A stretch of DNA of 64,000 bases from Muribaculaceae bacterium. GTDB lineage: Bacteria; Bacteroidota; Bacteroidia; Bacteroidales; Muribaculaceae. The notes under the pieces were generated by a model. It had not been told where the DNA came from. It saw nothing but the letters and a program-made list of their open reading frames with translations, and did no database searches. A program made the translations under genes and the position numbers. Location: contig WGUO01000012.1 in assembly GCA_014867205.1 (NCBI GenBank), positions 1 through 64,000 on the forward strand. Direction: 5' to 3'. Below, piece after piece: positions 42,872 through 51,908 of this stretch (its first letter is position 1; each line of letters opens with the position of its first letter).

Positions 42872-44728
42872 ATGAGATTCAGTCTATTGGCGCTGCTGGT
42901 TGCCTCTGCTCTTGGTCCATGTGCGGAGGCATCAGCCACAGAGAAAGGGGATACCACACATATGCTTAATGAGTTGGTCGTGACCGGTACAAACGATGTC
43001 GTGCCTCAGAAACTATTGCCCTACACCGTCTCGGTGGTCAATAACCGACAACTCGAGGCCACGGGGCAGACACAGGTACTGTCTGCCATTTCGGGAATGG
43101 TGCCGAGTCTTTTTGTGTCACAGCGCAGCATCTTCGGGTTCGGCGTCAGCAATGGCGGGTCCGGACACATCAAACTCAGGGGTGTCGGCGGTGACAGGGG
43201 CAGCGGGGTGCTGATGATGGTCGATGGCCAGCCCCAGTTTGCCGGAATATATTCGCATCATATAGCCGATTTCTACGATAAGGAATATGTTGACAGGGTA
43301 GAGGTTCTTCGTGGCCCCGGCTCGGTGCTTTACGGTTCCAATGCAATGGCCGGCGCCATCAATGTCATTACGAAGAATGCCACTGACGGAGTGCATACCA
43401 CGCTGCAGTCGCAGTATGGCTCCTATAACACATGGCTGTCATCAATTACCAATACCGTGCGTTTCGGCAAGTTCTCGTCGCTTGTGTCACTGTCGTATGA
43501 CCGCACCGATGGCAATGTGAAGAACTTTGATTTCAAACAGGCTGACGGTTATGCAAAGGTGGGATATGATTTCTCAGACAAGTGGAAGGCGTATATAGAC
43601 TATACGCTGATGAACTTCCGAGGCAACGACCCGATATATCCCAAACTCTCGAACCCCGAGTCGACCTACATCTATCATCAGAATATCACGCGAGGTGAGG
43701 CTGCCGCGACAGTGACCAACAACTATGGGAAAGTTTCCGGTTCGGCGAGGGTGTATTACAATTACGGCAACCATTTTGTGGATGACCCGCGTCACTTTCA
43801 CAGCACCGACGACCGTCTGGGCGTGATTCTTTATGAGAATTTCAGTCCCTGGAAGGGTGCATCGGCAACTGTCGGCTTTGATTTTGACACATATTCGGGA
43901 AGAATACCTGTCTCCGGGGGCAATAACCATACCGAAGGGTCCATGAGTACAATCTCGCGTAAGACCATCGTGGAGTATTCTCCGTATATCACGTTGTCGC
44001 AGAAATTTCTGAATGAGTTGCTGAACCTGAGTGCGGGTGTGCGCATGGCGAACAGCGACAAATTCGACACCCAGTGGATTCCTCAGTTCGGGTTCTCTGT
44101 CAATCCCGGCTTTAGTTGGACTATCAAGGGAAACCTCGCCATGGGTTACCGTAATCCCTCCTTCCGTGAGCTGTACCTCTACCGTATGGCCAACCCGGAT
44201 CTGCAGCCTGAGAAGATGATGAACTATGAGATGTCCGTAGGGAAATCGTTCTCGCGGTATTTCTCGGCTGAGGTAACCGGCTATTACAGCAAGGGTGACA
44301 ATATGATTCAGGTTGTCGACATGAAAAACCGCAATACCGGCAGGTTCATAAACAAGGGCATCGAGGTGTCGGCCCACAGCCATCCGGTGGATAACCTCTG
44401 GCTGACGGCTACCTACAGTTATCTGCATACGTCGCTGCACAATCTTGTCGGCGCACCGAAGAACCAGTATTATCTTGGTGTCGAGTGGAAGCCCTGGAAG
44501 TTCCTCAATGTCGGTGCCGACCTCAAGGGGGTCGGTGGCCTCTATGTCGCCGACAACATGAAGCATCAGAACTATGCCCTCTTGAACCTGAAGATCACCT
44601 GGGACCTATGCCGTTATGTCTCGATATTCACTCGGCTTGAGAACATCACCGACGCAAGATACACCATCAACCGGGGCTACGAGATGCCCGGCTTTACCGC
44701 CATGGGCGGTTTTAAGGTGAGGTTCTGA
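42872..44728 (+). CDS. TonB-dependent outer-membrane receptor
   Basis: 618 residues. Signal peptide, TonB-box-like NELVVTGTN near residue 35, plug domain (about 45-160: GVLMMVDGQPQ, VDRVEVLRGPGSVLYGSNAMAGAINVITK), then a 22-strand barrel ending in Phe (FKVRF). No CarboxypepD-like N-terminal extension and no SusD partner nearby, so it is a CirA/BtuB-type siderophore, haem or cobalamin receptor rather than SusC. The ligand is unknown. Confidence 0.9.
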   Translation: MRFSLLALLVASALGPCAEASATEKGDTTHMLNELVVTGTNDVVPQKLLPYTVSVVNNRQLEATGQTQVLSAISGMVPSLFVSQRSIFGFGVSNGGSGHIKLRGVGGDRGSGVLMMVDGQPQFAGIYSHHIADFYDKEYVDRVEVLRGPGSVLYGSNAMAGAINVITKNATDGVHTTLQSQYGSYNTWLSSITNTVRFGKFSSLVSLSYDRTDGNVKNFDFKQADGYAKVGYDFSDKWKAYIDYTLMNFRGNDPIYPKLSNPESTYIYHQNITRGEAAATVTNNYGKVSGSARVYYNYGNHFVDDPRHFHSTDDRLGVILYENFSPWKGASATVGFDFDTYSGRIPVSGGNNHTEGSMSTISRKTIVEYSPYITLSQKFLNELLNLSAGVRMANSDKFDTQWIPQFGFSVNPGFSWTIKGNLAMGYRNPSFRELYLYRMANPDLQPEKMMNYEMSVGKSFSRYFSAEVTGYYSKGDNMIQVVDMKNRNTGRFINKGIEVSAHSHPVDNLWLTATYSYLHTSLHNLVGAPKNQYYLGVEWKPWKFLNVGADLKGVGGLYVADNMKHQNYALLNLKITWDLCRYVSIFTRLENITDARYTINRGYEMPGFTAMGGFKVRF

Positions 44729-44809
44729 CAAATAAACGGATACTTGGGGCGCCCCGCTGAATATGTTTATGATGGGAAAATATGACGAAAGATTGCTTAA
44801 AACACTGGG

Positions 44810-45793
44810 ATGATGTTGAGAAAACTTTTGACCACAAATAAAATACGTGAATCAGCGATATGCCTTCTGTGCATAATTATGTTCTGCGCCGGATGTGCCT
44901 CCGGCGCCGCGTCAGGCGGTGAGACTGCATCGGGTGCGCTTAGTCAGGCGGACAGATTACTCATCGAGGATAAAATATCGGAAATCGTAAGCCGTTGCCC
45001 CGGCGAGGTGGGCGTCGCAGTCATTGTCAATAATGTCGATACCATTACGGTCAATGACAGAAAAATCTACCCCATGATGAGCGTTTTCAAGGTCCACCAG
45101 GCACTTGCGGTCTGCAAGGACCTTGATGACAGAGGTATTTCGCTTGACTCGGTAGTGACGCTCAGTCGCGGCGAACTTGACCCAGAGACATGGAGTCCCA
45201 TGCTCAGGGAGCATCCGGAACCTGAGATTAGGCTCAGGGTAAGTGATCTTCTGCGATACACAATCACTCAGAGCGACAATAATGCCAGCAACTATATGTT
45301 CAGCCGTCTGACAGGTGTCGGGCAGACGGACTCTTTCGTAGCCACGGTTATACCGAGAGAGAGTTTCCGAATAGCATATTCAGAGGCAGAGATGTCTGTT
45401 GCCCATGACAGGGCATACGTAAACGCCACGTCGCCTCTGGGCGCGGCAGCACTGATGAACAGGATTTTTACCGACAGCCTGCTGAGCCATGACAAACAGA
45501 CATTTATAATTGATGCCCTGAAGGAATGCAAGACCGGAAAAGACCGTATCGCCGCGCCATTGCAAGATAAACCGGGTGTGACGATAGCGCATAAGACAGG
45601 CTCTGGTTACACCACCGGCGAGGGGGTGCTTGTCGCCCATAATGATGTCGCCTATGTCGGATTACCCAACGGCGTGAGTTACACGCTGGCGGTGTTTGTA
45701 AAGGATTTCAAGGGAGATGAGGCCGGCGCCGCGAAAGTAATTGCTGACATATCCTCAAGCGTCTATTCGGTGCTGAGCCGTGTGGAACGTTGA
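44810..45793 (+). CDS. Class A beta-lactamase, subclass A2 (CfxA/CepA-like)
   Basis: 327 residues with a lipoprotein-like signal ending CAGC (Cys29). All catalytic motifs are present: S91-V-F-K94 (Ser70-x-x-Lys73), S155-D-N157 (SDN loop), SEAEM with Glu192 as the Glu166 equivalent, and K262-T-G (KTG). The NATSPLGAAALM segment after the omega loop is typical of subclass A2 in Bacteroidetes. It hydrolyses penicillins or cephalosporins in the periplasm; the spectrum cannot be told from sequence by eye. It stands alone, with no flanking insertion sequence, suggesting a resident gene. Confidence 0.9.
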   Translation: MMLRKLLTTNKIRESAICLLCIIMFCAGCASGAASGGETASGALSQADRLLIEDKISEIVSRCPGEVGVAVIVNNVDTITVNDRKIYPMMSVFKVHQALAVCKDLDDRGISLDSVVTLSRGELDPETWSPMLREHPEPEIRLRVSDLLRYTITQSDNNASNYMFSRLTGVGQTDSFVATVIPRESFRIAYSEAEMSVAHDRAYVNATSPLGAAALMNRIFTDSLLSHDKQTFIIDALKECKTGKDRIAAPLQDKPGVTIAHKTGSGYTTGEGVLVAHNDVAYVGLPNGVSYTLAVFVKDFKGDEAGAAKVIADISSSVYSVLSRVER

Positions 45794-45845
45794 AAATGGT
45801 AAGATAATCCGCGATTTTCGCATGTTGAAATCGTGAAAAATTTTA

Positions 45846-45853
45846 TATATTTG
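45846..45853 (+). promoter_or_regulatory. -7 box TATATTTG for the DUF362 gene
   Basis: A TAnnTTTG match 82 nt before the ATG. Confidence 0.45.
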
Positions 45854-45935
45854 CGAAAATGGCGCGGCGATTGGTAGGGGATTGGGCTCTTTCTCAACGC
45901 TTATTGTAAGGATACATTAAACTAAATAGCAGAAT

Positions 45936-46916
45936 ATGAACAAGTTTATAGCATCGATGGCATGTGGCGTGCTCTCATTGACGGCCTGTGCCCAGAATGT
46001 GTCAAAGACTCCCGTCGGGGAGGAGGCTGCAGCCGCAGACTCGTCGGTTGTGTACATGACAAAGGAGATCTCACCCGAGGCCATAGTGAAACTTTACAAG
46101 GTCCTTGGCCGCGAGGCAAAAGGCAAGGTGGCGGTAAAGATCTCTACCGGTGAACCCGGAGGCCACAACTATCTTCAGCCCTCGCTGATCTCAGACTTCG
46201 TTAAGTTGACCGATGGAACCATTGTTGAGTGCAATACCGCCTATACCGGCAGGCGCTTCAAGACCGAGGACCATCGCCGAGCCGCAGAGGAGCATGGATT
46301 CACAGCGATTGCCCCGGTTGACATCATGGATGCTGACGGTGAGGTCAAGATACCCGTCAAGGATGGCAAGCACCTGAAATATGATATTGTCGGCTCACAT
46401 TATCCCGACTACGATTTCACGGTGATACTCTCGCACTTCAAGGGTCACGCCATGGGCGGATTCGGAGGTGCGATAAAGAACATGTCGATCGGTATCGCGT
46501 CGTCAAACGGCAAGAGCTATATCCACACCGCGGGCAAGATAGAGACCGCCGACGGCATCTGGGACAATATCGCCGAGCAGGATATGTTCCTCGAGTCAAT
46601 GGCAGAGGCTGCAAAGGCAGTGGCCGACCATTGCGGCGACAATATCATCTACATCAGCGTGGCCAACAACCTTTCGGTCGATTGCGACTGTGACTCGAGC
46701 CCTGAGGACCCGCAGATGCACGATATAGGTATCCTCGCGTCGCTCGACCCGATAGCCCTCGACAAGGCATGCACTGACTTGGTGCGTTCGTCAGGCGACC
46801 AGGGCAAGGTGCACCTCATCGAGCGCATAGACTCGCGTCACGGCATGCACACGCTCGACTATGGCGAGCAGATCGGCCTCGGAAGCCAGAAATACAAGCT
46901 TGTGAATCTGGACTGA
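45936..46916 (+). CDS. DUF362-domain protein, exported
   Basis: 326 residues. Signal (FIASMACGVLSLTAC) suggesting a lipoprotein, then a DUF362 domain (GKVAVKISTGEPGGHNYLQP, SHFKGHAMGGFGGAIKNMSIG, DPIALDKACTDLV). DUF362 proteins are often linked to ferredoxin-like iron-sulfur clusters, but no 4Fe-4S CxxCxxC motif is present; CDCD near residue 250 is the only Cys-rich spot. Function unclear; a redox or metal role is an inference. Confidence 0.8.
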   Translation: MNKFIASMACGVLSLTACAQNVSKTPVGEEAAAADSSVVYMTKEISPEAIVKLYKVLGREAKGKVAVKISTGEPGGHNYLQPSLISDFVKLTDGTIVECNTAYTGRRFKTEDHRRAAEEHGFTAIAPVDIMDADGEVKIPVKDGKHLKYDIVGSHYPDYDFTVILSHFKGHAMGGFGGAIKNMSIGIASSNGKSYIHTAGKIETADGIWDNIAEQDMFLESMAEAAKAVADHCGDNIIYISVANNLSVDCDCDSSPEDPQMHDIGILASLDPIALDKACTDLVRSSGDQGKVHLIERIDSRHGMHTLDYGEQIGLGSQKYKLVNLD

Positions 46917-47018
46917 TTACGACATAAGGCTGCAGCCTTTATATCGTTTATTGCATGTATATAGGCATCAGCAACCGAGGCCCCGGAGTCCTCATGACGC
47001 GAGGAGTCTGCGGATCGC

Positions 47019-47618
47019 ATGCCGGATCTTGTATTGGTGATGGACAGATATGAGATTGAAGGGGAATATATAGATACGGCTTTTGGGCGTTGTCGGGTTG
47101 AGCGGTTTGTGTCGCAGATACCGGTTGACCGGTACATCCGGGATTTCCGCGATGTCGAGCGCTTCCTTGGATTATGCCGACAGTGCCCGAACTATGCGGT
47201 GACATGGGCGTGCCCGCCATTTGACTTTGATGCCGAGGCATTGTTGCGGCAGTATTCTGTGGCAGATCTGATTGCCGTCAAGGTGACTCCGTTTGACGGA
47301 TTGCTGCCGGAATGGTGTGCGCAGGATCTGATCAGGCCTGTGCAGCTACATATGCAACGGGAATTGCACGAGCGCGAACGTCTCACCGGAGGCCGGGCGT
47401 TTGACAATATTGGCAGATGCGTTTACTGCTCGGGGAGGGAGTGTACAAGGCTGGCCGGAGAGCGTTGCCGTTACCCCGACAAAGTGCGTCCGTCGCTCGA
47501 GGCATTTGGATTTGACATAGGCAAGACATTGCGTGAGCTGTTTGGAATTGAAATAAAATGGTGCAGGGACGGGTATTTGCCCGAATACCTCATGCTGGTA
47601 AGCGGCCTGTTCCGTTGA
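47019..47618 (+). CDS. DUF2284-like metal-binding protein
   Basis: 199 residues. Conserved cysteines in CRQCPNY and WACPPF, then CVYCSGRECTRLAGERCRYP, followed by SLEAFGFDIGKTL: the layout of the DUF2284 predicted metal-binding family of anaerobes. An in-frame ATG at 47041 or nearby could be the true start. It is 100 bp after the DUF362 gene on the same strand, perhaps cotranscribed; both may concern metal or Fe-S handling. Confidence 0.7.
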   Translation: MPDLVLVMDRYEIEGEYIDTAFGRCRVERFVSQIPVDRYIRDFRDVERFLGLCRQCPNYAVTWACPPFDFDAEALLRQYSVADLIAVKVTPFDGLLPEWCAQDLIRPVQLHMQRELHERERLTGGRAFDNIGRCVYCSGRECTRLAGERCRYPDKVRPSLEAFGFDIGKTLRELFGIEIKWCRDGYLPEYLMLVSGLFR

Positions 47619-47695
47619 CAGTCATTAAAATAGGATCGGCAGTGGACGCTCTCTGTATCGGAGACTTGCGGAAGATGTCTTAAAATCTATAAGAT

Positions 47696-47768
47696 ACAGG
47701 CACATGTTTAGGCATGGTCGTTCAACAATCTGATTTACAGATGTTACATGCCATAAACATGTGCCTGT
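47696..47768. repeat. Long inverted repeat between convergent genes
   Basis: ACAGGCACATGTTTA-GGCATG (47696-47716) pairs with CATGCC-ATAAACATGTGCCTGT (47747-47768) with one bulge and a ~30-nt loop. The stem is longer than needed for a terminator and lacks a strong T-run. A MITE-like remnant is possible. Confidence 0.6.
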
Positions 47769-47835
47769 GCTCAAAATATCATAAGATATTCAACGCCCTC
47801 TGTATTCAGCCTGATTTTGACTCAGGCTCATTCGC

Positions 47836-50466
47836 TTAGGGAATTATCTCTGTAAACTTTCCTATTCTGATAATTACGGGACTGCTTTTTTTCATGTGTA
47901 TATTCGTGACAGTCCCGTTTGCCTTATGAGAAGAAACAGTTCCATCAAGAGAGATAATGTCTATTATCGAGGTGTCGTCAGTCCCTTCTATCCTAAGGTT
48001 ATTATCATCAATTCTCGTAATCTTTATAGATTTATCCTCAATATTATTTAGCGAGGAGGGTTTTTGTCCATTAACAAACAGATAAGCCATTGAATTTTCA
48101 GGCAAATCATCGCAGAATCCATTTATGGAGGCAACGTCGACCGTGAGTACGAAAGAACCAGTCTCAGGCATAGGAATCTCTGCAGAGAAGGGCACTGAGC
48201 GCATAGGCTCTGCATTGACTTCCACAATGATTTTGCCGTCAGGACTTCCATTCTCCTTCAGGACTCCAATACGGGGATTTTGTAACAGGGTTTCCTTACT
48301 TATAAAGCTGTATGCGAGTTCAATTTCAGAAGATGCCATGCCTGACATATTATTAAAATATCCCGAAACTCGGTATACCTTAGAGTCAGGGTCTTCCACA
48401 ACTTCCACATTCATAAGCCGCCCGTCGACAGGTATCGATTCGCCTTCGATGCATACCGACCACATCCAGGCCTTGTCTGTAGGGGTACATGTCATTGAAC
48501 TCGGATCGCCATGAATCCATTCTGTCTGACCCTTCTCTCTCCAATAGTTCCCTACGGGATTGGTCATTCTCGAATACGGGAAATTAGAAATGTCGTCAAA
48601 GCCTATTCCTATGAGAAGATCATTATCTCCTTGCTGTATTACATATGGCGAGTCAAATCTTATATGACACATAGAGCCTTGCTCAATAGGAGTCAATTGT
48701 TGGAAAGCGATTCGTTCACCGGTTGAAAGCCTGTCGATGAAGGCATAGGCTGACTGCGAGAATGAATTGTTGAAGTTCACACCTGTTATCTGCATCCCCG
48801 GGTAGGCTTTAAGTTGTTCAGAAGTTATGAGGATGGCCCCCTCTGTCGCCGGTCCGTTTACTCCATATCCGTCTGCTGAGAAACGGTCTCCATGATAACC
48901 GAATTCCAGGCAGTTGAGCTTCTGTTCAGGCAGGTCGTCAACGATTGTAAAATGCGAGTAACTGTGATTGTTCTCGAAAACCTCCTTTTTCCCGGCAGGT
49001 ACGTGCATTGTGATTCCCTCGTTCTCCATGTGTTGGTTATCTTCGAGATATGGATGAGGAATGTTGGAATAATAATAAATATCGCGTGGTTTGTAGCCGA
49101 ATGTAATGTCCCAGTTGCAATATGTCATCGTATATGGAATTTTAATAGGCTCCGTGAGATCAGTGCCTTCAAATGGGCGCCCGTCGATGATTTTCAGGTG
49201 CTGTGGCAGAATAATCTCATGATTGTTATTATAGCTTGCGGCATTCGAGCCTATGGCTGTCACGTTTGAATCTGAAAGGTCCACTACATTAAGGGTGGGT
49301 ATTATCTTGCCAATTGTATTTTTTGATTTTGTATAAAGTCCGTTCTCGTCAGCGGTAAACCAGAGATTATCCGGATCGACAGAAATCTTGGTAATATTGT
49401 TGGAACCGATGCCGATGCAGTGCCCGCATCCGCTTGTAAAAGGCCCATTATTGCTTATTAGCGATACGTTCTTGCCAATGTGGACAGTTTTCAGTTCCGG
49501 ACAATTACTGATACAGTCTGCAAGCCAGCTGACATTGTCGGGAACAATCAGTTGCTCGATGGCAGTGCCTGAGAATGCGCCCCATTCGATAGCCTCAAGT
49601 GTCGATGGCAGCCTGACCTCCCTGATGTTCGGGCACTCCATGAAAGCGTAGTTGTTAATTCTCTTAAGACCCTCGCTCAACGTCACGGTCACGAGGTCTT
49701 CATCCCACCGACACAGGTCTTCTGAAAGAGACTCTATTCCCTCAGGAATCACAAGATCAGTCTTGCCCCGGTCAAAATAGATCAATGCCTCCTTATTGTC
49801 CTTGTTGACCAGAAAATTTTCAATTACTTCGAGGTGATTGTTCTCATTGCTGATTTCGAATGTGCCGAGATTCTCGCATCCTTGAAACGCGTTCCCTTGA
49901 ACATTTGCAAGATTTTTGCCACAATACACACTTTTGAGATTATGGCAGTCTCTAAATACTCCATATTCAATATCCGTCACAGCGTCAGGAATGACGATGC
50001 TTTCAATACCGGAATGTTCGAAAGCCTCGTGTCTAAGCACCTTGACGCTTTCCGGTATTATAAATTCGGTGATGTCTTGCAGGTTGCGGAACTCGGAGAT
50101 ACCTATAACTTTGTATGTCGATCCCTCATGTTCGACAAATGAGGGAATCTCAACCCTCCCGTCGGGGAATATCGTAAGCGGATCGCAGCTATAGATATCC
50201 CATCCGGGCTGAATCTCTGCAGCAAAGGCTTCGCCGCAGAAATTGTCATATATGATGTATGAGAAATTGCCTTCTGTGAATCGGAGGATCTCCTCTCCAA
50301 TCTCTACTGAGTTTAGAGGAACTGATTTGGCTGGACTTGGGATTGATTTATGTTTCTCAGGAATCTCATAGATGCTGAATTTGGGAACTGATTCCCGGGC
50401 ATTTAAGAACGAGGCTGAGAGCAAGGATATATAAATTCCTGCTAATTTTAAAGATAGGCTGTTCAT
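47836..50466 (-). CDS. BspA-like leucine-rich-repeat secreted protein
   Basis: 876 residues. Signal peptide (LKLAGIYISLLSASFLNA). From about residue 90 to 490 there are BspA-type repeats (LRRs of Treponema/Bacteroides type: FRNLQDITEFIIPESVKVLR, HSGIESIVIPDAVTDIEYGVF). Then come beta-rich domains and a C-terminal tail ending in a short sorting-like module (IISLDGTVSSHKANGTVTNI). BspA-like proteins are surface adhesins or ligand binders. It is transcribed alone, facing the DUF2284-like gene. Confidence 0.85.
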   Translation of the reverse strand: MNSLSLKLAGIYISLLSASFLNARESVPKFSIYEIPEKHKSIPSPAKSVPLNSVEIGEEILRFTEGNFSYIIYDNFCGEAFAAEIQPGWDIYSCDPLTIFPDGRVEIPSFVEHEGSTYKVIGISEFRNLQDITEFIIPESVKVLRHEAFEHSGIESIVIPDAVTDIEYGVFRDCHNLKSVYCGKNLANVQGNAFQGCENLGTFEISNENNHLEVIENFLVNKDNKEALIYFDRGKTDLVIPEGIESLSEDLCRWDEDLVTVTLSEGLKRINNYAFMECPNIREVRLPSTLEAIEWGAFSGTAIEQLIVPDNVSWLADCISNCPELKTVHIGKNVSLISNNGPFTSGCGHCIGIGSNNITKISVDPDNLWFTADENGLYTKSKNTIGKIIPTLNVVDLSDSNVTAIGSNAASYNNNHEIILPQHLKIIDGRPFEGTDLTEPIKIPYTMTYCNWDITFGYKPRDIYYYSNIPHPYLEDNQHMENEGITMHVPAGKKEVFENNHSYSHFTIVDDLPEQKLNCLEFGYHGDRFSADGYGVNGPATEGAILITSEQLKAYPGMQITGVNFNNSFSQSAYAFIDRLSTGERIAFQQLTPIEQGSMCHIRFDSPYVIQQGDNDLLIGIGFDDISNFPYSRMTNPVGNYWREKGQTEWIHGDPSSMTCTPTDKAWMWSVCIEGESIPVDGRLMNVEVVEDPDSKVYRVSGYFNNMSGMASSEIELAYSFISKETLLQNPRIGVLKENGSPDGKIIVEVNAEPMRSVPFSAEIPMPETGSFVLTVDVASINGFCDDLPENSMAYLFVNGQKPSSLNNIEDKSIKITRIDDNNLRIEGTDDTSIIDIISLDGTVSSHKANGTVTNIHMKKSSPVIIRIGKFTEIIP

Positions 50467-50514
50467 GGTTGGCTGGTAAAATGTATTCAGTGGTCGTATT
50501 TCGGTATAAACAAA

Positions 50515-50563
50515 AAAATAAAACGGAGGAAAGCCCGAAAGCGCTATCCTCCGTTTTATTTTT
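50515..50563. terminator. Terminator of rpsO
   Basis: 16-bp perfect stem AAAATAAAACGGAGGA / TCCTCCGTTTTATTTT, 14 bp past the rpsO stop. Confidence 0.85.
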
Positions 50564-50576
50564 GTTAAATCGGGGA

Positions 50577-50852
50577 TTACTTGCGGATACCGAGTTCCTT
50601 CTTTGCGATGATCGCGCGGTAACGGTTGATGTCCTTGCGGATCAGGTAGTCGAGGAGGCTGCGGCGCTGGCCTACGAGAGCCTTGAGGGCACGGGCTGTG
50701 GTGAAGTCCTTGTGGTTGTCCTTAAGATGCTCGGTGAGGTGCTTGATGCGTACCGAGAAGAGAGCGATCTGGCTCTCGGGGCTGCCGGTGTCGCCGGGGC
50801 CGCTTCCGTAAGTCTCGAAGATTTTCTTCTTTTCTTCTGCTGAAAGATGCAT
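50577..50852 (-). CDS. rpsO: 30S ribosomal protein S15
   Basis: 91 residues, full length. Family landmarks: DTGSPESQIALFSVRIKHLT, LKDNHKDFTTARALKALVGQ, RRSLLDYLIRKD. It binds the 16S rRNA central-domain three-way junction during small-subunit assembly. It is monocistronic with its own leader and terminator. Confidence 0.97.
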   Translation of the reverse strand: MHLSAEEKKKIFETYGSGPGDTGSPESQIALFSVRIKHLTEHLKDNHKDFTTARALKALVGQRRSLLDYLIRKDINRYRAIIAKKELGIRK

Positions 50853-50895
50853 TGTTTGAGAGAATTTAAAAGATTAAAAATAAAACCTTTCATAG

Positions 50896-50968
50896 GGAAA
50901 AGCCTCCTGACGGCCTTCGGACCGGAGTCCAGAGGCCCGCGGCTCTCTCGGCTCGCGGGTACTTTTCC
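50896..50968 (-). promoter_or_regulatory. Structured rpsO leader, candidate S15 autoregulatory element
   Basis: Reading left, the leader folds into a three-way junction. The closing stem is GGAAAAG/CTTTTCC. Hairpin 1 is CCCGCG/CGCGGG. Hairpin 2 is GCCTCTG/CAGGAGGC with inner GAC/GTC. S15 leaders of other phyla mimic the 16S junction bound by S15. The fold is clear by eye; its role is inferred. Confidence 0.55.
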
Positions 50969-50981
50969 GTGAAAAGCGATG

Positions 50982-50989
50982 CAAAATTA
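50982..50989 (-). promoter_or_regulatory. -7 box TAATTTTG for rpsO
   Basis: A leftward TAnnTTTG match giving a leader of about 125 nt that includes the three-way-junction element. Confidence 0.5.
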
Positions 50990-51021
50990 CTAAAATATTT
51001 GGTAATTACAAAATTTTAGAT

Positions 51022-51029
51022 TAATTTTG
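51022..51029 (+). promoter_or_regulatory. -7 box TAATTTTG for rplU-rpmA
   Basis: A rightward TAnnTTTG match; divergent from the rpsO box 33 bp away. Confidence 0.5.
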
Positions 51030-51111
51030 CGCTCGCAATTATGCCGCGAAGGCCGATTAAGAGTATCCGTCCGGATGCCGCCTCACGGTTCGATCAATTT
51101 AACACGATAAA

Positions 51112-51435
51112 ATGTACGCAATCGTAGAAATCAAGGGACAGCAGTTCAAGGCCGAGGAGGGCAAGTTCCTGTATGTTCACCATCTCGGCGATGAAGTAAA
51201 GGAAGGCGATGCAGTAAGCTTCGACAAAGTGCTTCTTCTCGATGCCGACGGCGACGTTAAGGTCGGCGCGCCTGCCGTTGAAGGCGCAAAGGTAGAATGT
51301 GAGGTAATGCTTCCGCTCGTCAAGGGCGACAAGGTGATTGTCTTCAAGAAGAGACGCCGCAAAGGCTACCGTCGTCTGAACGGTCACCGTCAGCAGTTCA
51401 CAAAAGTAATGATCAAGAAAATCGTAACCGCATAA
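51112..51435 (+). CDS. rplU: 50S ribosomal protein L21
   Basis: 107 residues. MYAIVEIKGQQFKAEEGKFL and the C-terminal KRRRKGYRRLNGHRQQFT signature are diagnostic. It precedes rpmA by 13 bp, the near-universal rplU-rpmA pair. Confidence 0.97.
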   Translation: MYAIVEIKGQQFKAEEGKFLYVHHLGDEVKEGDAVSFDKVLLLDADGDVKVGAPAVEGAKVECEVMLPLVKGDKVIVFKKRRRKGYRRLNGHRQQFTKVMIKKIVTA

Positions 51436-51448
51436 ACCAAAATAGGAA

Positions 51449-51712
51449 ATGGCACATAAAAAAGGTGTCGGTAGTTCTAAGAACGGCCGCGAATCAGAAA
51501 GCAAACGACTTGGAGTGAAAATTTTTGGTGGTTCGAATTGCAAGGCTGGCAACATCCTCAAGCGTCAGCGCGGTACTGTGCATCACCCCGGCCTGAACGT
51601 CGGAATGGGCAAGGACCACACACTCTTTGCACTCATCGATGGCGTTGTAGTGTTCACCACCGGCAAGGAGGGCCGCAAGTTCATCAACGTGCAGCCCCAC
51701 GCTGCTCAGTAA
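51449..51712 (+). CDS. rpmA: 50S ribosomal protein L27
   Basis: 87 residues. MAHKKGVGSSKNGRESESKR, then GNILKRQRGTVHHPG and VGMGKDHTLFAL. The N-terminus begins directly with AHKKG, so no Firmicutes-type cleaved extension. Confidence 0.97.
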   Translation: MAHKKGVGSSKNGRESESKRLGVKIFGGSNCKAGNILKRQRGTVHHPGLNVGMGKDHTLFALIDGVVVFTTGKEGRKFINVQPHAAQ

Positions 51713-51765
51713 CAACAGCCTATGACTGTTCCACGGCTCTGCCGGGGAACATCAGTCAACAATAA

Positions 51766-51804
51766 CACGACGGGCAGATTCCGCACAGGAGTCTGCCCGT
51801 CGTG
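51766..51804 (+). terminator. Terminator of rplU-rpmA
   Basis: 13-bp stem CACGACGGGCAGA / TCTGCCCGTCGTG. Confidence 0.8.
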
Positions 51805-51855
51805 CGTCTATTCCTCCTGCTGTAGCCCCATCTCACTAACTTTCCAAGCCTATTT

Positions 51856-51886
51856 TTGTTTAATAGTGTAAAAATAGTTAAATTTG
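51856..51886 (+). promoter_or_regulatory. Promoter of the tamB operon
   Basis: TTG (51856-51858), 20 nt, TAAATTTG (51879-51886), 22 nt before the ATG. Confidence 0.65.
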
Positions 51887-51908
51887 TGTTTCCAAAAGGA
51901 CTGACCAG

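Noticed and set aside
43574..44566. Leftward frame antisense to the TonB receptor
   Set aside because: The plus strand encodes an unbroken plug and barrel with conserved motifs.
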